From Burkholderiales bacterium (GTDB lineage Bacteria > Pseudomonadota > Gammaproteobacteria > Burkholderiales > Burkholderiaceae_C), in NCBI GenBank assembly GCA_016213325.1, contig JACRAY010000029.1, positions 186,001-250,000 on the forward strand: DNA of 64,000 nucleotides. The letters are read 5' to 3'. Numbering within the stretch: position 1 is the stretch's first letter; each line of letters opens with the position of its first letter. The translations under genes and the position numbers were made by a program. The notes beneath the pieces were generated by a model. It ran no database searches. It saw nothing but the letters and a program-made list of their open reading frames with translations, and was not told the DNA's origin. This document shows positions 41,123 through 51,167 of the stretch, piece after piece.

Positions 41123-42454
41123 TCAGGTGGCAACGTATTTCGTGAGCCAGGCCGCCGTGCGCAGCAGCCGGGCGTCGCCGTGGCGGCGGCCCACGAGCTG
41201 CACACCCAACGGCAGGCCGTCAGGCCCGGTCATCAGCGGCAGGTTGCAGGCCGGCATGCCGGCCAGCGACCACAAGGTGCAGAACGACGGGTCGCCGGTC
41301 GAAGCGATCGGCGGCGCGGTGCCCGGCGCGGAAGGAGTGAGGATGGCGTCGTAGCGGTCGAACAGGTCGTCGAAGCCCTCGGCCAGCCGTCGGGCGCTGG
41401 CGACGGCCTGCTGGTAAGCCAGCGCCTTCACCTCACGGCCGCGCGCGAGCTGCTCCTGCAGGTGCGCCGACAGCTTGTCGCGGCCGCGCTGCCATTCCAC
41501 ATCCAGGTTGGCGGCCATCTCGGCTTCCATGATCGTGCGGTGCCAGTCCCAGGCCGCGCGCGCCGAGTCCGGCAGGTCGTAGGCCTCGCAGGCGTCGCCG
41601 AGCACTTCGCGCAGCTCACCGAAAGCCTCGCGAAGGGCCGGGTCCGCGTCGTCCCACAGGTGCGTCTTCACCAGCGCGAGCTTGGGCGGGAGGGGCGGCT
41701 CCTGGGCCACGCCGGCCACCAGCGGCGGGCGCGCACGCATCGACGTGTCGGGGTCGTTCGCGTCGAAGCCGATGAGCTGCTCGGCCACCAGCGCGACGTC
41801 CTCGAGCGAGCGGCCGAACAGCCCCACGGTGTCCAGCGTGCGCGACAGCTTCAGGATGCCGTGGCGCGGCACCCAACCGTGCGTGGGCTTGTAGCCGACC
41901 ACGCCGCAGAAGGCAGCGGGCCGGATCATCGATCCGTTGGTCTGCGTGCCCAGCGCCACGGGCACCATGCCGCAGGCCACTGCCGCCGCGGAACCCGACG
42001 ACGAACCGCCGGGCGTGCGGCTCGCATCGTGCGGGTTGCGGGTCTTGCCCGGCGAATAGGTCGCCAGTTCGGTGGTGACCGTCTTGCCCAGGATGACGGC
42101 GCCCGCCCTGCGCAGGGATACGATGACCGAAGCGTCTTCGTCGGGGATGCGCCCCGCATGCAGCACCGTGCCGTCTTCGGTGGGCATGTCGCCCGTGTCG
42201 ATGATGTCCTTGATGCCGACCGGCACGCCGTGCAGCGGCCCGCACGCCCGGCCTTCGGCACGGTCCGCATCGCGCGCACATGCCTGGCGCAGGGCATGCT
42301 CCTCGTCGAGGTACTGCCAGGCCTGCACCTGCGGCTCGGCCTCGCGGATGCGCGCCAGGCACGAGCGCACCAGCTCCTCCGAGGTCAGCTCGCCCCGGGC
42401 GATGGCGCGCGCTGCCTCGGCCGCACCCAGCCATTGCGGTTTCAACCCATCCAT
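41123..42454 (-). CDS. amidase signature family hydrolase
   Basis: 443 aa from ATG 42454. The catalytic triad is Lys in GVPVGIKDIIDTGD, Ser in TPGGSSSGSAAAVA and Ser in ALGTQTNGSMIRPA. It is shorter than GatA and has no gatB/gatC neighbours. It starts 1 bp after the TRAP large-subunit gene stops, so it probably hydrolyses an amide that yields, or comes from, the TRAP substrate. Substrate not predictable. Confidence 0.88.
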   Translation of the reverse strand: MDGLKPQWLGAAEAARAIARGELTSEELVRSCLARIREAEPQVQAWQYLDEEHALRQACARDADRAEGRACGPLHGVPVGIKDIIDTGDMPTEDGTVLHAGRIPDEDASVIVSLRRAGAVILGKTVTTELATYSPGKTRNPHDASRTPGGSSSGSAAAVACGMVPVALGTQTNGSMIRPAAFCGVVGYKPTHGWVPRHGILKLSRTLDTVGLFGRSLEDVALVAEQLIGFDANDPDTSMRARPPLVAGVAQEPPLPPKLALVKTHLWDDADPALREAFGELREVLGDACEAYDLPDSARAAWDWHRTIMEAEMAANLDVEWQRGRDKLSAHLQEQLARGREVKALAYQQAVASARRLAEGFDDLFDRYDAILTPSAPGTAPPIASTGDPSFCTLWSLAGMPACNLPLMTGPDGLPLGVQLVGRRHGDARLLRTAAWLTKYVAT

Positions 42455-42455
42455 G

Positions 42456-43805
42456 TCATTTCGGCCCGTAAAGCAACCCGGGCAGCCACAGCGCGATGCC
42501 GGGGAAGATGTACACCATGAGCATCGTCACGATCACGACGTAGACGAAGGGCATGCACCCGCTGAATATCTGCGTGAGCAGCACGTGCGGTGGACTCACT
42601 CCCTTCAGGTAGTAGGCCGACATCGCCATCGGCGGCGACAGGAAGGCCGTCTGCAGGTTCAGGGCGATCAGCACGCCGAACAGGATCGGGTCGATGCCGA
42701 AGTGCGCCACCAGCGGCAGGAAGATCGGCACGAAGATGATGATGATCTCCGTCCACTCCAGCGGCCACCCCAGCAGGAAGATGATCACCTGCGCCAGCAG
42801 CATGAAGGTGATCGGATTGAGGTTCAAATGGGTGACGAATTGCTGGATGATCTGGTTGCCGCCCAGGTAGGCGAACACGGAGGCGAAGGTCGCCGAGCCC
42901 ACGAACAGCCAGCACACCATCGCCGAGGTGCGGGCAGTCAGGAAGACCGACTCGCGCAGGCCCTGCCAGGTCAGCGACCGGTAGGCTGCGGCCAGCAGCG
43001 CAGCGCCCAGCGCACCCACGGCGGCGGCCTCGGTGGGCGTCGCGATGCCGAACATGATGGCGCCCAGCACCGACAGGATCAGCAGCGACAGCGGCAGGAA
43101 CGACTTGGCGAGCAGGACCACCACCTGAGCCACGGGGATGTTCCCCTCCTCCTTCGGCAGCCTGGGCGCCTTCTCCGGCTTCACGATCGCCACGCCGATG
43201 ACGTAGACGACGTACATGCCGGCCAGGAAGAACCCCGGCACCATCGCGGCGGCATAGAGCTTGACCACCGACTCGCCGGCCATCGCGCCGTACACGATCA
43301 GCATGATCGAAGGCGGGATCAGGATGCCCAGGCAGCCGCCCGCGCAGATCACGCCGGCGGCCAGGCGGGAGTCGTAGCCCGCCTTCAGCATCTGCGGCAA
43401 GGCAAGCAGTCCCATCAGCGTGACCACCGCGCCGACGATGCCGGTGGCGGTGGCGAACAACGCGCAGGTGGCGAGCGTGGCCACCGCCAGCGACCCCGGC
43501 ACGTGCTTCAGTGCGATCTGCAGGCTGCGGAACAGGTTGTCGAGGATGTTCGCGCGCTCGACCAGGTAGCCCATCAGCAGGAACAGCGGGATCGACACCA
43601 GCGCATCGTTGTTGAGCACCGTGAAGGTGTTCTGCGTGAGCAGGTAGAACACGCGGTTGTCGAAGAAGGCCTGGCCGGCCTGGTAGTAACCGTAGTAGCC
43701 GAAGCCGACACCCAGTGCCATGAGCGTGAACGCCACCGGGTAGCCGATGCAGATCACGAAGACCAGGATGCCCATCATCGCGAGGGCGACTGCAGGGTCG
43801 CTCAT
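42456..43805 (-). CDS. TRAP transporter large permease (DctM type)
   Basis: 449 aa from ATG 43805, overlapping dctQ by 4 bp. About twelve hydrophobic helices typical of the DctM/IT superfamily, including IPLFLLMGYLVERANILDNL and GVICAGGCLGILIPPSIMLI. It catalyses Na+-driven uptake of an organic acid presented by the binding protein. Confidence 0.93.
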   Translation of the reverse strand: MSDPAVALAMMGILVFVICIGYPVAFTLMALGVGFGYYGYYQAGQAFFDNRVFYLLTQNTFTVLNNDALVSIPLFLLMGYLVERANILDNLFRSLQIALKHVPGSLAVATLATCALFATATGIVGAVVTLMGLLALPQMLKAGYDSRLAAGVICAGGCLGILIPPSIMLIVYGAMAGESVVKLYAAAMVPGFFLAGMYVVYVIGVAIVKPEKAPRLPKEEGNIPVAQVVVLLAKSFLPLSLLILSVLGAIMFGIATPTEAAAVGALGAALLAAAYRSLTWQGLRESVFLTARTSAMVCWLFVGSATFASVFAYLGGNQIIQQFVTHLNLNPITFMLLAQVIIFLLGWPLEWTEIIIIFVPIFLPLVAHFGIDPILFGVLIALNLQTAFLSPPMAMSAYYLKGVSPPHVLLTQIFSGCMPFVYVVIVTMLMVYIFPGIALWLPGLLYGPK

Positions 43806-44398
43806 CGCGCGGCTCCTTCGGCGGTGGCATCGGGTGCCTGCGCGTGCTGCTGCAGGATCTGCTCCTCGAGTTCCTGCACATCATGCAGGCGCGGCGGCCA
43901 GTCCCCCGTGCGCAGGCACACGAGGCAGCGCAGCACTTCGGCGAAACCCTGCACCGCGATCAGGGCGGCGCCCACGGGGATCATCATCTTCAGCGGCCAG
44001 ATCGGCATGCCCGCGGGGCTGTTCACGCTGACCTCGCGCAGCCTGAGCGACTCGAGCCCGTAGGCACTGCCCGCGATGACGAGCGCCAGGATGCCCGGGA
44101 AGAAGAAGAAGACGTACAACAGCAGCTCTACCCTGGCCTGCGTCTTCGGCTGCCACTTGCGGTAGAACATGTCCGCGCGCACGTGGCCCCCGCGCGAGAG
44201 CGTGTAGGCGCCCGCCATGTAGAACGTGGCGCCGTACATCAGGTAGCTCAGGTCGAACGCCCAGCTGGTCGGGTCGTTCAGGAGGTACCGCACGAAGACC
44301 TCGTAGCAGGTGCCGAGCGAGAGGATGACGATGCACCACGCGAAGGCGTGGCCGACCGTCTTGGAGAGCTGGTCGATCGCGAGGATGATGGGTTGCAC
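43802..44398 (-). CDS. TRAP transporter small permease (DctQ type)
   Basis: 198 aa from ATG 44398 (MQPIILAIDQLSKTVGHAFA). Four hydrophobic helices with the conserved region YEVFVRYLLNDPTSWAFDLSYL. It pairs with DctM. It is separated from the binding-protein gene by a strong terminator, which should lower permease expression relative to the binding protein. Confidence 0.92.
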   Translation of the reverse strand: MQPIILAIDQLSKTVGHAFAWCIVILSLGTCYEVFVRYLLNDPTSWAFDLSYLMYGATFYMAGAYTLSRGGHVRADMFYRKWQPKTQARVELLLYVFFFFPGILALVIAGSAYGLESLRLREVSVNSPAGMPIWPLKMMIPVGAALIAVQGFAEVLRCLVCLRTGDWPPRLHDVQELEEQILQQHAQAPDATAEGAAR

Positions 44399-44423
44399 GG
44401 AAGGGTCCCGGTTTCTTCTTCGT

Positions 44424-44448
44424 AAAAAAGGGCGGTCACCGACCGCCC
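44424..44448 (-). terminator. Rho-independent terminator between dctP and dctQ
   Basis: On the minus strand GGGCGGT-CGGTG-ACCGCCC is followed by TTTTTT. A 7-bp GC stem with a 5-nt loop and a full U-tract. It lies inside the TRAP operon, just after the binding-protein gene. Confidence 0.85.
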
Positions 44449-44465
44449 CTGTCCCTGCCCGCCGG

Positions 44466-45608
44466 TCAGGCCGATGGCAGCTTGGTCTTGTGCACGTGCT
44501 CGTAGCCCGTGCGGTAGTCGGCCTCGTTCACGAACATGTAGTAGGCCACGCGCTTGGCGAAAGCCAACTGCGAGTCGACCACCTTCTTGAAGAACGGGTC
44601 CTCGTCGGACATCTTCTTGGTGAGCACGTCCCAGGCCTTCAGCTGTTCCGTGAACACCGCCTTGGGCGTGCGGATCACGTTCACCTTGTGCTTGGTCTGC
44701 AGGTCCTGCAGGTCGCGCGAGTAGTTGTCCATGGCCGTCCACCAGTTGGACGAACTCGCCGCCTCGGCCGCATACCGAAGGATGGCCTTCAGGTCGGGGG
44801 GCAGCGTGTCGTGCTTCTTCTTGTTGAACGCGATCTCGAAGAACTCCATGGCCTGGTGGTAGCTGCCCATCATGTAGTTCTTGATCACGTCATGCGCGCC
44901 GAACCGCATGTCGGAGGTGGGGTTGTTGAACTCGAACGCGTCGATCACGCCCTTTTCCAGCGCGGGCATGATTTCGCCGCCCGGCAGCTGCGTGACCTTG
45001 GCGCCCATCGCCTGGAACAGGTCGGCGGCGAGCCCGACGGTGCGGTACTTCAGGCCCTTCAGCTCGGAGGCGGCCTTGATCGGCTTCTTGAACCAGCCGA
45101 GCGGCTGCGTGGGCATCGGCATCACGAAGTAGCCGACCACGTCGAGATGGATCTTCTGCAGCAGCTCGTTGTACAGGTCGAGGCCGCCGCCGCGGTAGAT
45201 CCAAGCGAGCGTCTGGGGCGCGTCCATGCCGTTGATCGGCCCCGAGCCGAACAGCGACGCCACCTTGCTCTTGCCGTACCAGTACACCGGCACGCCGTGG
45301 CTGGCATCGAGCACGCCCTTGCTGGTGGCGTCCATCACCTCGAAGGGCTTCACCACCGCGCCGGCCACGAGGTAGTCGATGCGCAGGCGCCCGCCGGCCA
45401 TCTCGTTGACGCGCTTCACGTATTCCTCGGCCATCTCGTTGAAGATGTCCTTGGCCCCCCAGGCGCCCTGCATCTTCAGCACGATGGGCGACTGCGCCAC
45501 CGACACCATCGGCACTGTCATTGCCGCAGCGCCGGCGGCGCCGCCGACGGCTGCGCGCAGGAACTTGCGGCGGGGCGGATGGTTGCCGGATGCGGTGGAT
45601 TCGCTCAT
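44466..45608 (-). CDS. TRAP transporter substrate-binding protein (DctP/TakP-like)
   Basis: 380 aa from ATG 45608. The N-terminus PPRRKFLRAAVGGAAGAAAM is a twin-arginine-type signal. The mature protein has the TRAP binding-protein core with ELKGLKYRTVGLAADLFQAM, GGEIMPALEKGVIDAFEFNN and TQPLGWFKKPIKAASELKG, closest to the TakP group that binds 2-oxo acids or other monocarboxylates. It opens a minus-strand run continuing to the Nudix gene at 37198. Confidence 0.9.
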   Translation of the reverse strand: MSESTASGNHPPRRKFLRAAVGGAAGAAAMTVPMVSVAQSPIVLKMQGAWGAKDIFNEMAEEYVKRVNEMAGGRLRIDYLVAGAVVKPFEVMDATSKGVLDASHGVPVYWYGKSKVASLFGSGPINGMDAPQTLAWIYRGGGLDLYNELLQKIHLDVVGYFVMPMPTQPLGWFKKPIKAASELKGLKYRTVGLAADLFQAMGAKVTQLPGGEIMPALEKGVIDAFEFNNPTSDMRFGAHDVIKNYMMGSYHQAMEFFEIAFNKKKHDTLPPDLKAILRYAAEAASSSNWWTAMDNYSRDLQDLQTKHKVNVIRTPKAVFTEQLKAWDVLTKKMSDEDPFFKKVVDSQLAFAKRVAYYMFVNEADYRTGYEHVHKTKLPSA

Positions 45609-45784
45609 GTCTTGTCTCCTTCGCTGTTAATCTGAAAACGTAGGTACAAACGGTGCAAGCCGAAACCAGGCACGCGCCCGGTCAACGGCTCCGCTGCTAC
45701 GTTACGAGCTTGGGGGCCGGTGTCTGTGCGGGAATACCCCGAAAGAGGGTGATGATGCTTAGCATGCCAACGATCCGGCCCGGG

Positions 45785-45808
45785 ATTGACGTTTACGTAA
45801 ACGTCAAT
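45785..45808. promoter_or_regulatory. 24-bp perfect palindrome upstream of icmF
   Basis: The half-site ATTGACGTTTAC is followed directly by its exact complement. It ends 27 bp before the icmF ATG and sits in the 227-bp divergent region (45609-45835) between the TRAP binding-protein gene and icmF. It is a likely operator for a dimeric repressor. The ACGTTTAC-type half-site recalls, from memory, MerR-family LiuR-type sites that control branched-chain acyl-CoA genes. Confidence 0.6.
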
Positions 45809-45835
45809 TAAGCTGCTGCGTCCAGGAGACTGCCG

Positions 45836-48800
45836 ATGACCGACCTGTCCGCCGAATTCAAGGCGCTCGCCAACTACCGCCCCACGCACAAGGTGCGCTT
45901 CGTCACGGCCGCCAGCCTGTTCGACGGGCACGACGCGGCGATCAACATCATGCGGCGCATCCTGCAGGGCATGGGCGCCGAGGTGATCCACCTGGGCCAC
46001 AACCGCAGCGTGGACGAGGTCGTCACGGCCGCGCTGCAGGAGGACGTGCAGGGCATCGCCGTCAGCTCCTACCAGGGCGGCCACGTCGAGTATTTCAAGT
46101 ACATGGTCGACCTGCTGCAGCAGCGCGGCGGCGCCCACATCCAGGTGTTCGGCGGCGGCGGCGGCGTCATCGTGCCGGCCGAGATCCGCGAACTGCACGA
46201 CTACGGCGTGACGCGCATCTACAGCCCCGAGGACGGCCAGAAGATGGGCCTGGCGGGGATGATCGGCGAAATGGTCATGCGCTGCGACAAGGACATCTCG
46301 TCCTACGCGCCGCGCGAACTCGCGGCCATCCAGGGCGGGGAAGAAAAGCACTGGCGCGCACTGGCCCAGCTCGTCACCGCGCTGGAGGCCGGCAGCGCCG
46401 ACGCCGTGCTGGTGGATGCGATCCGCACCGACGCTGCCAAGCGCCGCGTGCCGGTGGTCGGCGTCACCGGCACCGGCGGCGCGGGCAAGTCGTCGCTGAC
46501 CGACGAACTGGTGCGGCGCCTGCGGCTGGACCAGGGCGACCGGCTCGCCATCGCGGTGATCTCCATCGACCCGTCGCGCCGCAAGAGCGGCGGGGCGCTG
46601 CTGGGCGACCGCATCCGCATGAATGCGATTTCGCCGTGGCGCAACGGCCCGCGCGTCTACATGCGCTCGCTCGCCACGCGCGACTTCGGCAGCGAGATTT
46701 CGCAGGCACTGCCCGACGTGGTGGCCGCGTGCAAGGCGGCCGGCTTCGACCTGGTGGTGGTCGAGACGTCCGGCATCGGACAGGGCGACGCGGCCATCGT
46801 GCCGCACGTCGACGTGCCGTTGTACGTGATGACGCCGGAGTTCGGCGCGGCGAGCCAGCTCGAGAAGATCGACATGCTCGACTTCGCCGAGTTCGTGGCC
46901 ATCAACAAGTTCGACCGCAAGGGCGCGGCCGATGCGCTGCGCGACGTGGCCAAGCAGGTCCAGCGCAACAAGGAAGCCTTCAAGCAGCGCCCCGACGAGA
47001 TGCCTGTGTTCGGCACCATGGCGTCGCGTTTCAACGACGACGGCGTGACCGCGCTGTACCAGGCGCTGAAACCCCGGCTGGCCCAGCTGGGCCTGCCCCT
47101 GCAGGAAGGCACCCTGCCCGGCGTCAACGTGCGCCACAGCACCAACCAGACGCCGGTGGTGCCGCCCAACCGCACGCGCTACCTGGCCGAAATCTCGGAG
47201 ACGGTGCGCGGCTACAAGCTGCGCGCGCGCGAGCAGGCCACGCTGGCGCGCGAGGTGCAGCAGCTGAAGGAAGCCGCGCGCATGCTGTCGGTGGACAAGC
47301 CCGACCGCGCACCCGCCGCCGAAGCCTCGCTCGACCTGGCCGCCCGGCGCCTGGCGCGCATGGACCGCGACGCGCTGCACCTGCTCAAGCAGTGGCCCGA
47401 CATGCGCAAGGCGTATTCGGGCGACGAGTACGTGGTGAAGATCCGCGACAAGGAAATCCGCACCAAGCTCACCACCAAGTCGCTGTCGGGCACCACCATC
47501 CGCAAGGTGGTGCTGCCGGCGTACGAGGACCACGGCGAGGTGCTGAAGTGGCTGATGCTGGAGAACGTGCCGGGCAGCTTCCCCTACACCGCCGGCACCT
47601 TCGCCTTCAAGCGCGAGGGCGAGGACCCTACCCGCATGTTCGCCGGCGAAGGCGACCCATTCCGCACCAACAAGCGCTTCAAGCTGCTGTCGCACGGCCT
47701 GCCGGCCAAGCGCCTGTCCACGGCTTTCGACTCGGTCACGCTGTACGGCAACGAGCCCGACCTGCGCCCCGACATCTACGGCAAGGTGGGCAACTCGGGC
47801 GTGTCCATCGCCACGCTGGACGACATGAAGGTGCTGTACTCGGGCTTCGACCTGTGCAACCCCAGCACCTCGGTGTCCATGACCATCAATGGCCCGGCGC
47901 CTTCGATCCTCGCCATGTTCATGAACACGGCCATCGACCAGCAGGTCGACAAGTTCGTGCAGGACAACGGCCGTGAGCCGACCGGCACCGAGACGGCCAA
48001 GATCAAGGAGTGGGTGCTGGCCAACGTGCGCGGCACCGTGCAGGCCGACATCCTGAAGGAAGACCAGGGCCAGAACACCTGCATCTTCTCCACCGAGTTC
48101 TCGCTGAAGGTGATGGGCGACATCCAGGAGTACTTCGTTCACCACAACGTGCGCAACTTCTACTCGGTGTCGATCTCGGGCTACCACATCGCCGAGGCCG
48201 GGGCCAACCCCATCAGCCAGCTCGCCTTCACGCTGTCCAACGGCTTCACGTTCGTCGAGGCCTACCTCGCGCGCGGCATGCACGTCGACGACTTCGCGCC
48301 CAACCTGTCGTTCTTCTTCTCCAACGGCATGGACCCGGAGTACACCGTGATGGGCCGCGTGGCGCGCCGCATCTGGGCGGTGGCCATGAAGGAGAAGTAC
48401 GGCGCCAACGAACGCAGCCAGAAGCTCAAGTACCACGTGCAGACCTCGGGCCGGTCGCTGCACGCGCAGGAGATCGCCTTCAACGACATCCGCACCACGC
48501 TGCAGGCGCTGATCGCCATCTACGACAACTGCAATTCGCTGCACACCAACGCTTACGACGAGGCGATCACCACGCCCACCGAGGAGAGCGTGCGCCGAGC
48601 CATGGCCATCCAGCTCATCATCAACCGCGAATGGGGCCTGGCGAAGAACGAGAACCCCAACCAGGGCGCCTTCATCGTCGACGAGCTGACCGAGCTGGTG
48701 GAAGAGGCGGTGCTCACGGAATTCGAGCGCATTTCCGAGCGCGGCGGCGTGCTCGGCGCCATGGAAACCGGCTACCAGCGAGGCCGCATCCAGGACGAGA

Positions 48801-49129
48801 GCATGCACTACGAGATGCTCAAGCACACCGGCGAGTACCCGATCATCGGCGTCAACACCTACCGCAACCCGCATGGCGACACCACGCCCGAGAAGCTGGA
48901 GCTGGCCCGGTCGACCGACGAAGAGAAGCAGGGCCAGCTGAAGCGCCTGCAGGACTTCCATTCGCGCCATGCCGCCGAGTCCCCCCGGATGCTGGCGCGC
49001 CTGCAGCAGGCCGTGATCGAGAACCGCAACGTGTTCGAAGTCCTCATGGACGCGGTGCGGGTGTGCTCGCTCGGCCAGGTCACCGCCGCCCTGTTCGAAG
49101 TGGGCGGGCAGTACCGGCGCAACATGTGA
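45836..49129 (+). CDS. icmF: fused isobutyryl-CoA mutase (IcmF)
   Basis: 1097 aa from ATG 45836, behind CAGGAG. B12-dependent mutase interconverting isobutyryl-CoA and n-butyryl-CoA. Domains in order: the cobalamin-binding domain (~20-150, with [15 protein letters not shown] for the axial His), a MeaI-type G-protein chaperone (~205-420, P-loop [21 protein letters not shown]), a linker, and the mutase TIM barrel (~560-1090, e.g. [20 protein letters not shown]). Length is normal for the fusion. It shares one base with the following thioesterase gene, forming an acyl-CoA operon behind the palindrome. Confidence 0.96.
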   Translation: MTDLSAEFKALANYRPTHKVRFVTAASLFDGHDAAINIMRRILQGMGAEVIHLGHNRSVDEVVTAALQEDVQGIAVSSYQGGHVEYFKYMVDLLQQRGGAHIQVFGGGGGVIVPAEIRELHDYGVTRIYSPEDGQKMGLAGMIGEMVMRCDKDISSYAPRELAAIQGGEEKHWRALAQLVTALEAGSADAVLVDAIRTDAAKRRVPVVGVTGTGGAGKSSLTDELVRRLRLDQGDRLAIAVISIDPSRRKSGGALLGDRIRMNAISPWRNGPRVYMRSLATRDFGSEISQALPDVVAACKAAGFDLVVVETSGIGQGDAAIVPHVDVPLYVMTPEFGAASQLEKIDMLDFAEFVAINKFDRKGAADALRDVAKQVQRNKEAFKQRPDEMPVFGTMASRFNDDGVTALYQALKPRLAQLGLPLQEGTLPGVNVRHSTNQTPVVPPNRTRYLAEISETVRGYKLRAREQATLAREVQQLKEAARMLSVDKPDRAPAAEASLDLAARRLARMDRDALHLLKQWPDMRKAYSGDEYVVKIRDKEIRTKLTTKSLSGTTIRKVVLPAYEDHGEVLKWLMLENVPGSFPYTAGTFAFKREGEDPTRMFAGEGDPFRTNKRFKLLSHGLPAKRLSTAFDSVTLYGNEPDLRPDIYGKVGNSGVSIATLDDMKVLYSGFDLCNPSTSVSMTINGPAPSILAMFMNTAIDQQVDKFVQDNGREPTGTETAKIKEWVLANVRGTVQADILKEDQGQNTCIFSTEFSLKVMGDIQEYFVHHNVRNFYSVSISGYHIAEAGANPISQLAFTLSNGFTFVEAYLARGMHVDDFAPNLSFFFSNGMDPEYTVMGRVARRIWAVAMKEKYGANERSQKLKYHVQTSGRSLHAQEIAFNDIRTTLQALIAIYDNCNSLHTNAYDEAITTPTEESVRRAMAIQLIINREWGLAKNENPNQGAFIVDELTELVEEAVLTEFERISERGGVLGAMETGYQRGRIQDESMHYEMLKHTGEYPIIGVNTYRNPHGDTTPEKLELARSTDEEKQGQLKRLQDFHSRHAAESPRMLARLQQAVIENRNVFEVLMDAVRVCSLGQVTAALFEVGGQYRRNM

Positions 49130-49542
49130 TGGACGACGCGACGCTCACCTACCGCGGGGTTGTCTATCCGTGGCATTGCGACCACGTGGGCCATATGAAC
49201 GTGATGTGGTACGTCGGCAAGTTCGACGAGGCCACCTGGAACCTGTTCCATCGGGTGGGCATCACGGCGCAGTACCTGCGCAGCAACCGGCGCGGGATGG
49301 CGGCGGTGGACCAGCACATCGAGTACCGGCGCGAGCTGCGCGCGGGCGACGTCGTGACGGTGCGCTCCCGGGTGCTCGAGCTGGGTGGCAAGAAGATCCG
49401 CTTCCGCCACGAAATGGTCAACGAGGGCACGGGCGAGGTCGCCGCAGTCACCGAGCTGCTGGGGGTGCACATGGACACCGACGCGCGCAAGGCCTGTCCC
49501 TTTCCCGACGAACTCGTGGCGCGCGCGCAGTCAGCCTTCTGA
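49129..49542 (+). CDS. acyl-CoA thioesterase (4-hydroxybenzoyl-CoA thioesterase fold)
   Basis: 137 aa from ATG 49129. A hot-dog fold with the catalytic-Asp motif VYPWHCDHVGHMNVMWYVGK (Asp near the N-terminus and following HMN). IEYRRELRAGDVVTVRSRV and KIRFRHEMVNEGTGEVAAV are typical strands. TGATG overlap with icmF implies coupling; it may release butyryl- or isobutyryl-type acids from CoA. Confidence 0.87.
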   Translation: MDDATLTYRGVVYPWHCDHVGHMNVMWYVGKFDEATWNLFHRVGITAQYLRSNRRGMAAVDQHIEYRRELRAGDVVTVRSRVLELGGKKIRFRHEMVNEGTGEVAAVTELLGVHMDTDARKACPFPDELVARAQSAF

Positions 49543-49653
49543 CAGGATCCGGGCCAGAAGATCCACTTAGGGTCTTCCCGCGCTTGCCGCGGCGCAGCAT
49601 GCGCCTACAGTCGCGTTCTTGCGGAGCCCTCGAGCCCGCGGGAGACGCGCACA

Positions 49654-50427
49654 TTGACGGCTGAGTACATTCTCGAGACGCAGGGACTGACCAAGGAGTT
49701 CAAGGGCTTCGTGGCGGTCAACAGCGTCGACCTGAAGGTGCGGCGGGGCGACATCCATGCGCTGATCGGCCCCAACGGCGCCGGCAAGACGACGTTCTTC
49801 AACCTGCTGACGAAGTTCCTCCCGCCCACCCGCGGGACCATCACTTACCTGGGCACCGACATCACGCACGAAAGGCCGGCGCAGACCGCCCGGCGCGGCA
49901 TCGTGCGCTCGTTCCAGATCTCTGCCGTGTTTCCGCACATGACCGTGCTGGAGAACGTGCGCACGGCCCTGCAGCGCAACCTGGGCACTTCCTTCCACTT
50001 CTGGAAGCCCCAGAGTTCCCTGCACGTCCTGCACGAGCGCGCCCGCCAGCTGCTGGCCGAGGTGGGCTTGCGGGAGTTCGAGGACGAACTCACGGTGAAC
50101 CTGCCGTATGGGCGCAAGCGCGCGCTGGAACTCGCCACCACCCTGGCGCTCGAGCCCGAGCTGATGCTGCTCGACGAGCCCACGCAGGGCATGGGCCACG
50201 AGGACGTGAGCCGCGTCACGCAGCTCATCAAGAAGGTGTCCGTGGGCCGCACCGTGCTGATGGTGGAACACAACATGAACGTCGTCTCGTCCATCGCCGA
50301 CCGTATCACGGTGCTGCAGCGCGGCACCGTCATCGCCGACGGGCCGTACGCCGAGGTCTCGCGCAACCCGCAGGTGATCGAGGCCTACATGGGCACCGAG
50401 GCCGCCGAGTTGCAGGGTGCGCACTGA
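49654..50427 (+). CDS. livG: branched-chain amino-acid-type ABC transporter ATPase (LivG)
   Basis: 257 aa from TTG 49654 (LTAEYILETQGLTKEFKGF), behind GGGAG; no ATG or GTG precedes the first strand. Walker A is GPNGAGKTTFFNLL, signature loop LPYGRKRALELATTLA (the LivG-type replacement of LSGGQ), Walker B LMLLDEPTQGMG. It energises import by LivH/LivM. First gene of livG-livF-livK-livH-livM. Confidence 0.92.
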   Translation: MTAEYILETQGLTKEFKGFVAVNSVDLKVRRGDIHALIGPNGAGKTTFFNLLTKFLPPTRGTITYLGTDITHERPAQTARRGIVRSFQISAVFPHMTVLENVRTALQRNLGTSFHFWKPQSSLHVLHERARQLLAEVGLREFEDELTVNLPYGRKRALELATTLALEPELMLLDEPTQGMGHEDVSRVTQLIKKVSVGRTVLMVEHNMNVVSSIADRITVLQRGTVIADGPYAEVSRNPQVIEAYMGTEAAELQGAH

Positions 50428-50428
50428 A

Positions 50429-51136
50429 ATGAGCGCCAAGGAACTGGTGCGCATCGAGAACCTGCACGCCTGGTACGGCGAGTCGCACGTGCTGCACGGG
50501 GTCGACATGACCGTCGACGAGGGCGAGGTCGTGTCGCTGCTCGGGCGCAACGGCGCTGGCCGTACCACCACGCTGCGGGCGATGCTCGGCCTGACCGGCC
50601 GGCGCACGGGCACGATCCGCATCAACGGCGTGGATGCGATCGCGCTGCCCCCGCACCGCATCGCGCGCCTGGGGATCGGCTACTGCCCCGAAGAACGCGG
50701 CATCTTCGCCACGCTGTCGGCGGAAGAAAACCTGCTGCTGCCCCCCGTGATCGGCGGCGGCGGGCTCGGCCTGGCCGAGATCTACGAGATGTTCCCGAAC
50801 CTCAAGGAGCGCGCCGCCAGCCCCGGCGGGCGCCTTTCGGGCGGCGAGCAGCAGATGCTGGCCGTCGCGCGCATCCTGCGCACCGGCGCGCGCCTGCTGC
50901 TGCTGGACGAAATCTCCGAAGGCCTCGCGCCGGTCATCGTCCAGAAGCTCGCCGAGACCATCCGCATGCTGAAGGCCAAGGGCTATACGATCGTGCTGGT
51001 TGAACAGAACTTCCGCTTCGCCGCCCCGCTGGCCGACCGCTTCTACGTGATGGAACACGGCCGCATCGTCGAGAGCTTCGGTGCTTCCGAACTGCAGGCC
51101 AAGACACAGCTGCTCAACGAATATCTCGGGGTGTGA
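50429..51136 (+). CDS. livF: branched-chain amino-acid-type ABC transporter ATPase (LivF)
   Basis: 235 aa from ATG 50429. Signature GGRLSGGEQQMLAVARIL and Walker B RLLLLDEISEGLAP are intact. The Walker A loop reads GRNGAGRTTTLRA, with Arg (codon CGT) in place of the invariant Lys. LivG provides the other nucleotide site with a normal Lys. It follows livG by 1 bp. Confidence 0.92.
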   Translation: MSAKELVRIENLHAWYGESHVLHGVDMTVDEGEVVSLLGRNGAGRTTTLRAMLGLTGRRTGTIRINGVDAIALPPHRIARLGIGYCPEERGIFATLSAEENLLLPPVIGGGGLGLAEIYEMFPNLKERAASPGGRLSGGEQQMLAVARILRTGARLLLLDEISEGLAPVIVQKLAETIRMLKAKGYTIVLVEQNFRFAAPLADRFYVMEHGRIVESFGASELQAKTQLLNEYLGV

Positions 51137-51167
51137 TTCCCTATTTCCTTCAACCACAGGAGTCGAC

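Noticed and set aside
45605-48970. A 1121-codon open frame on the minus strand across icmF
   Set aside because: It is antisense to a full-length, motif-rich IcmF and has the low-complexity Arg/His/Val-rich composition of GC-rich shadow frames.
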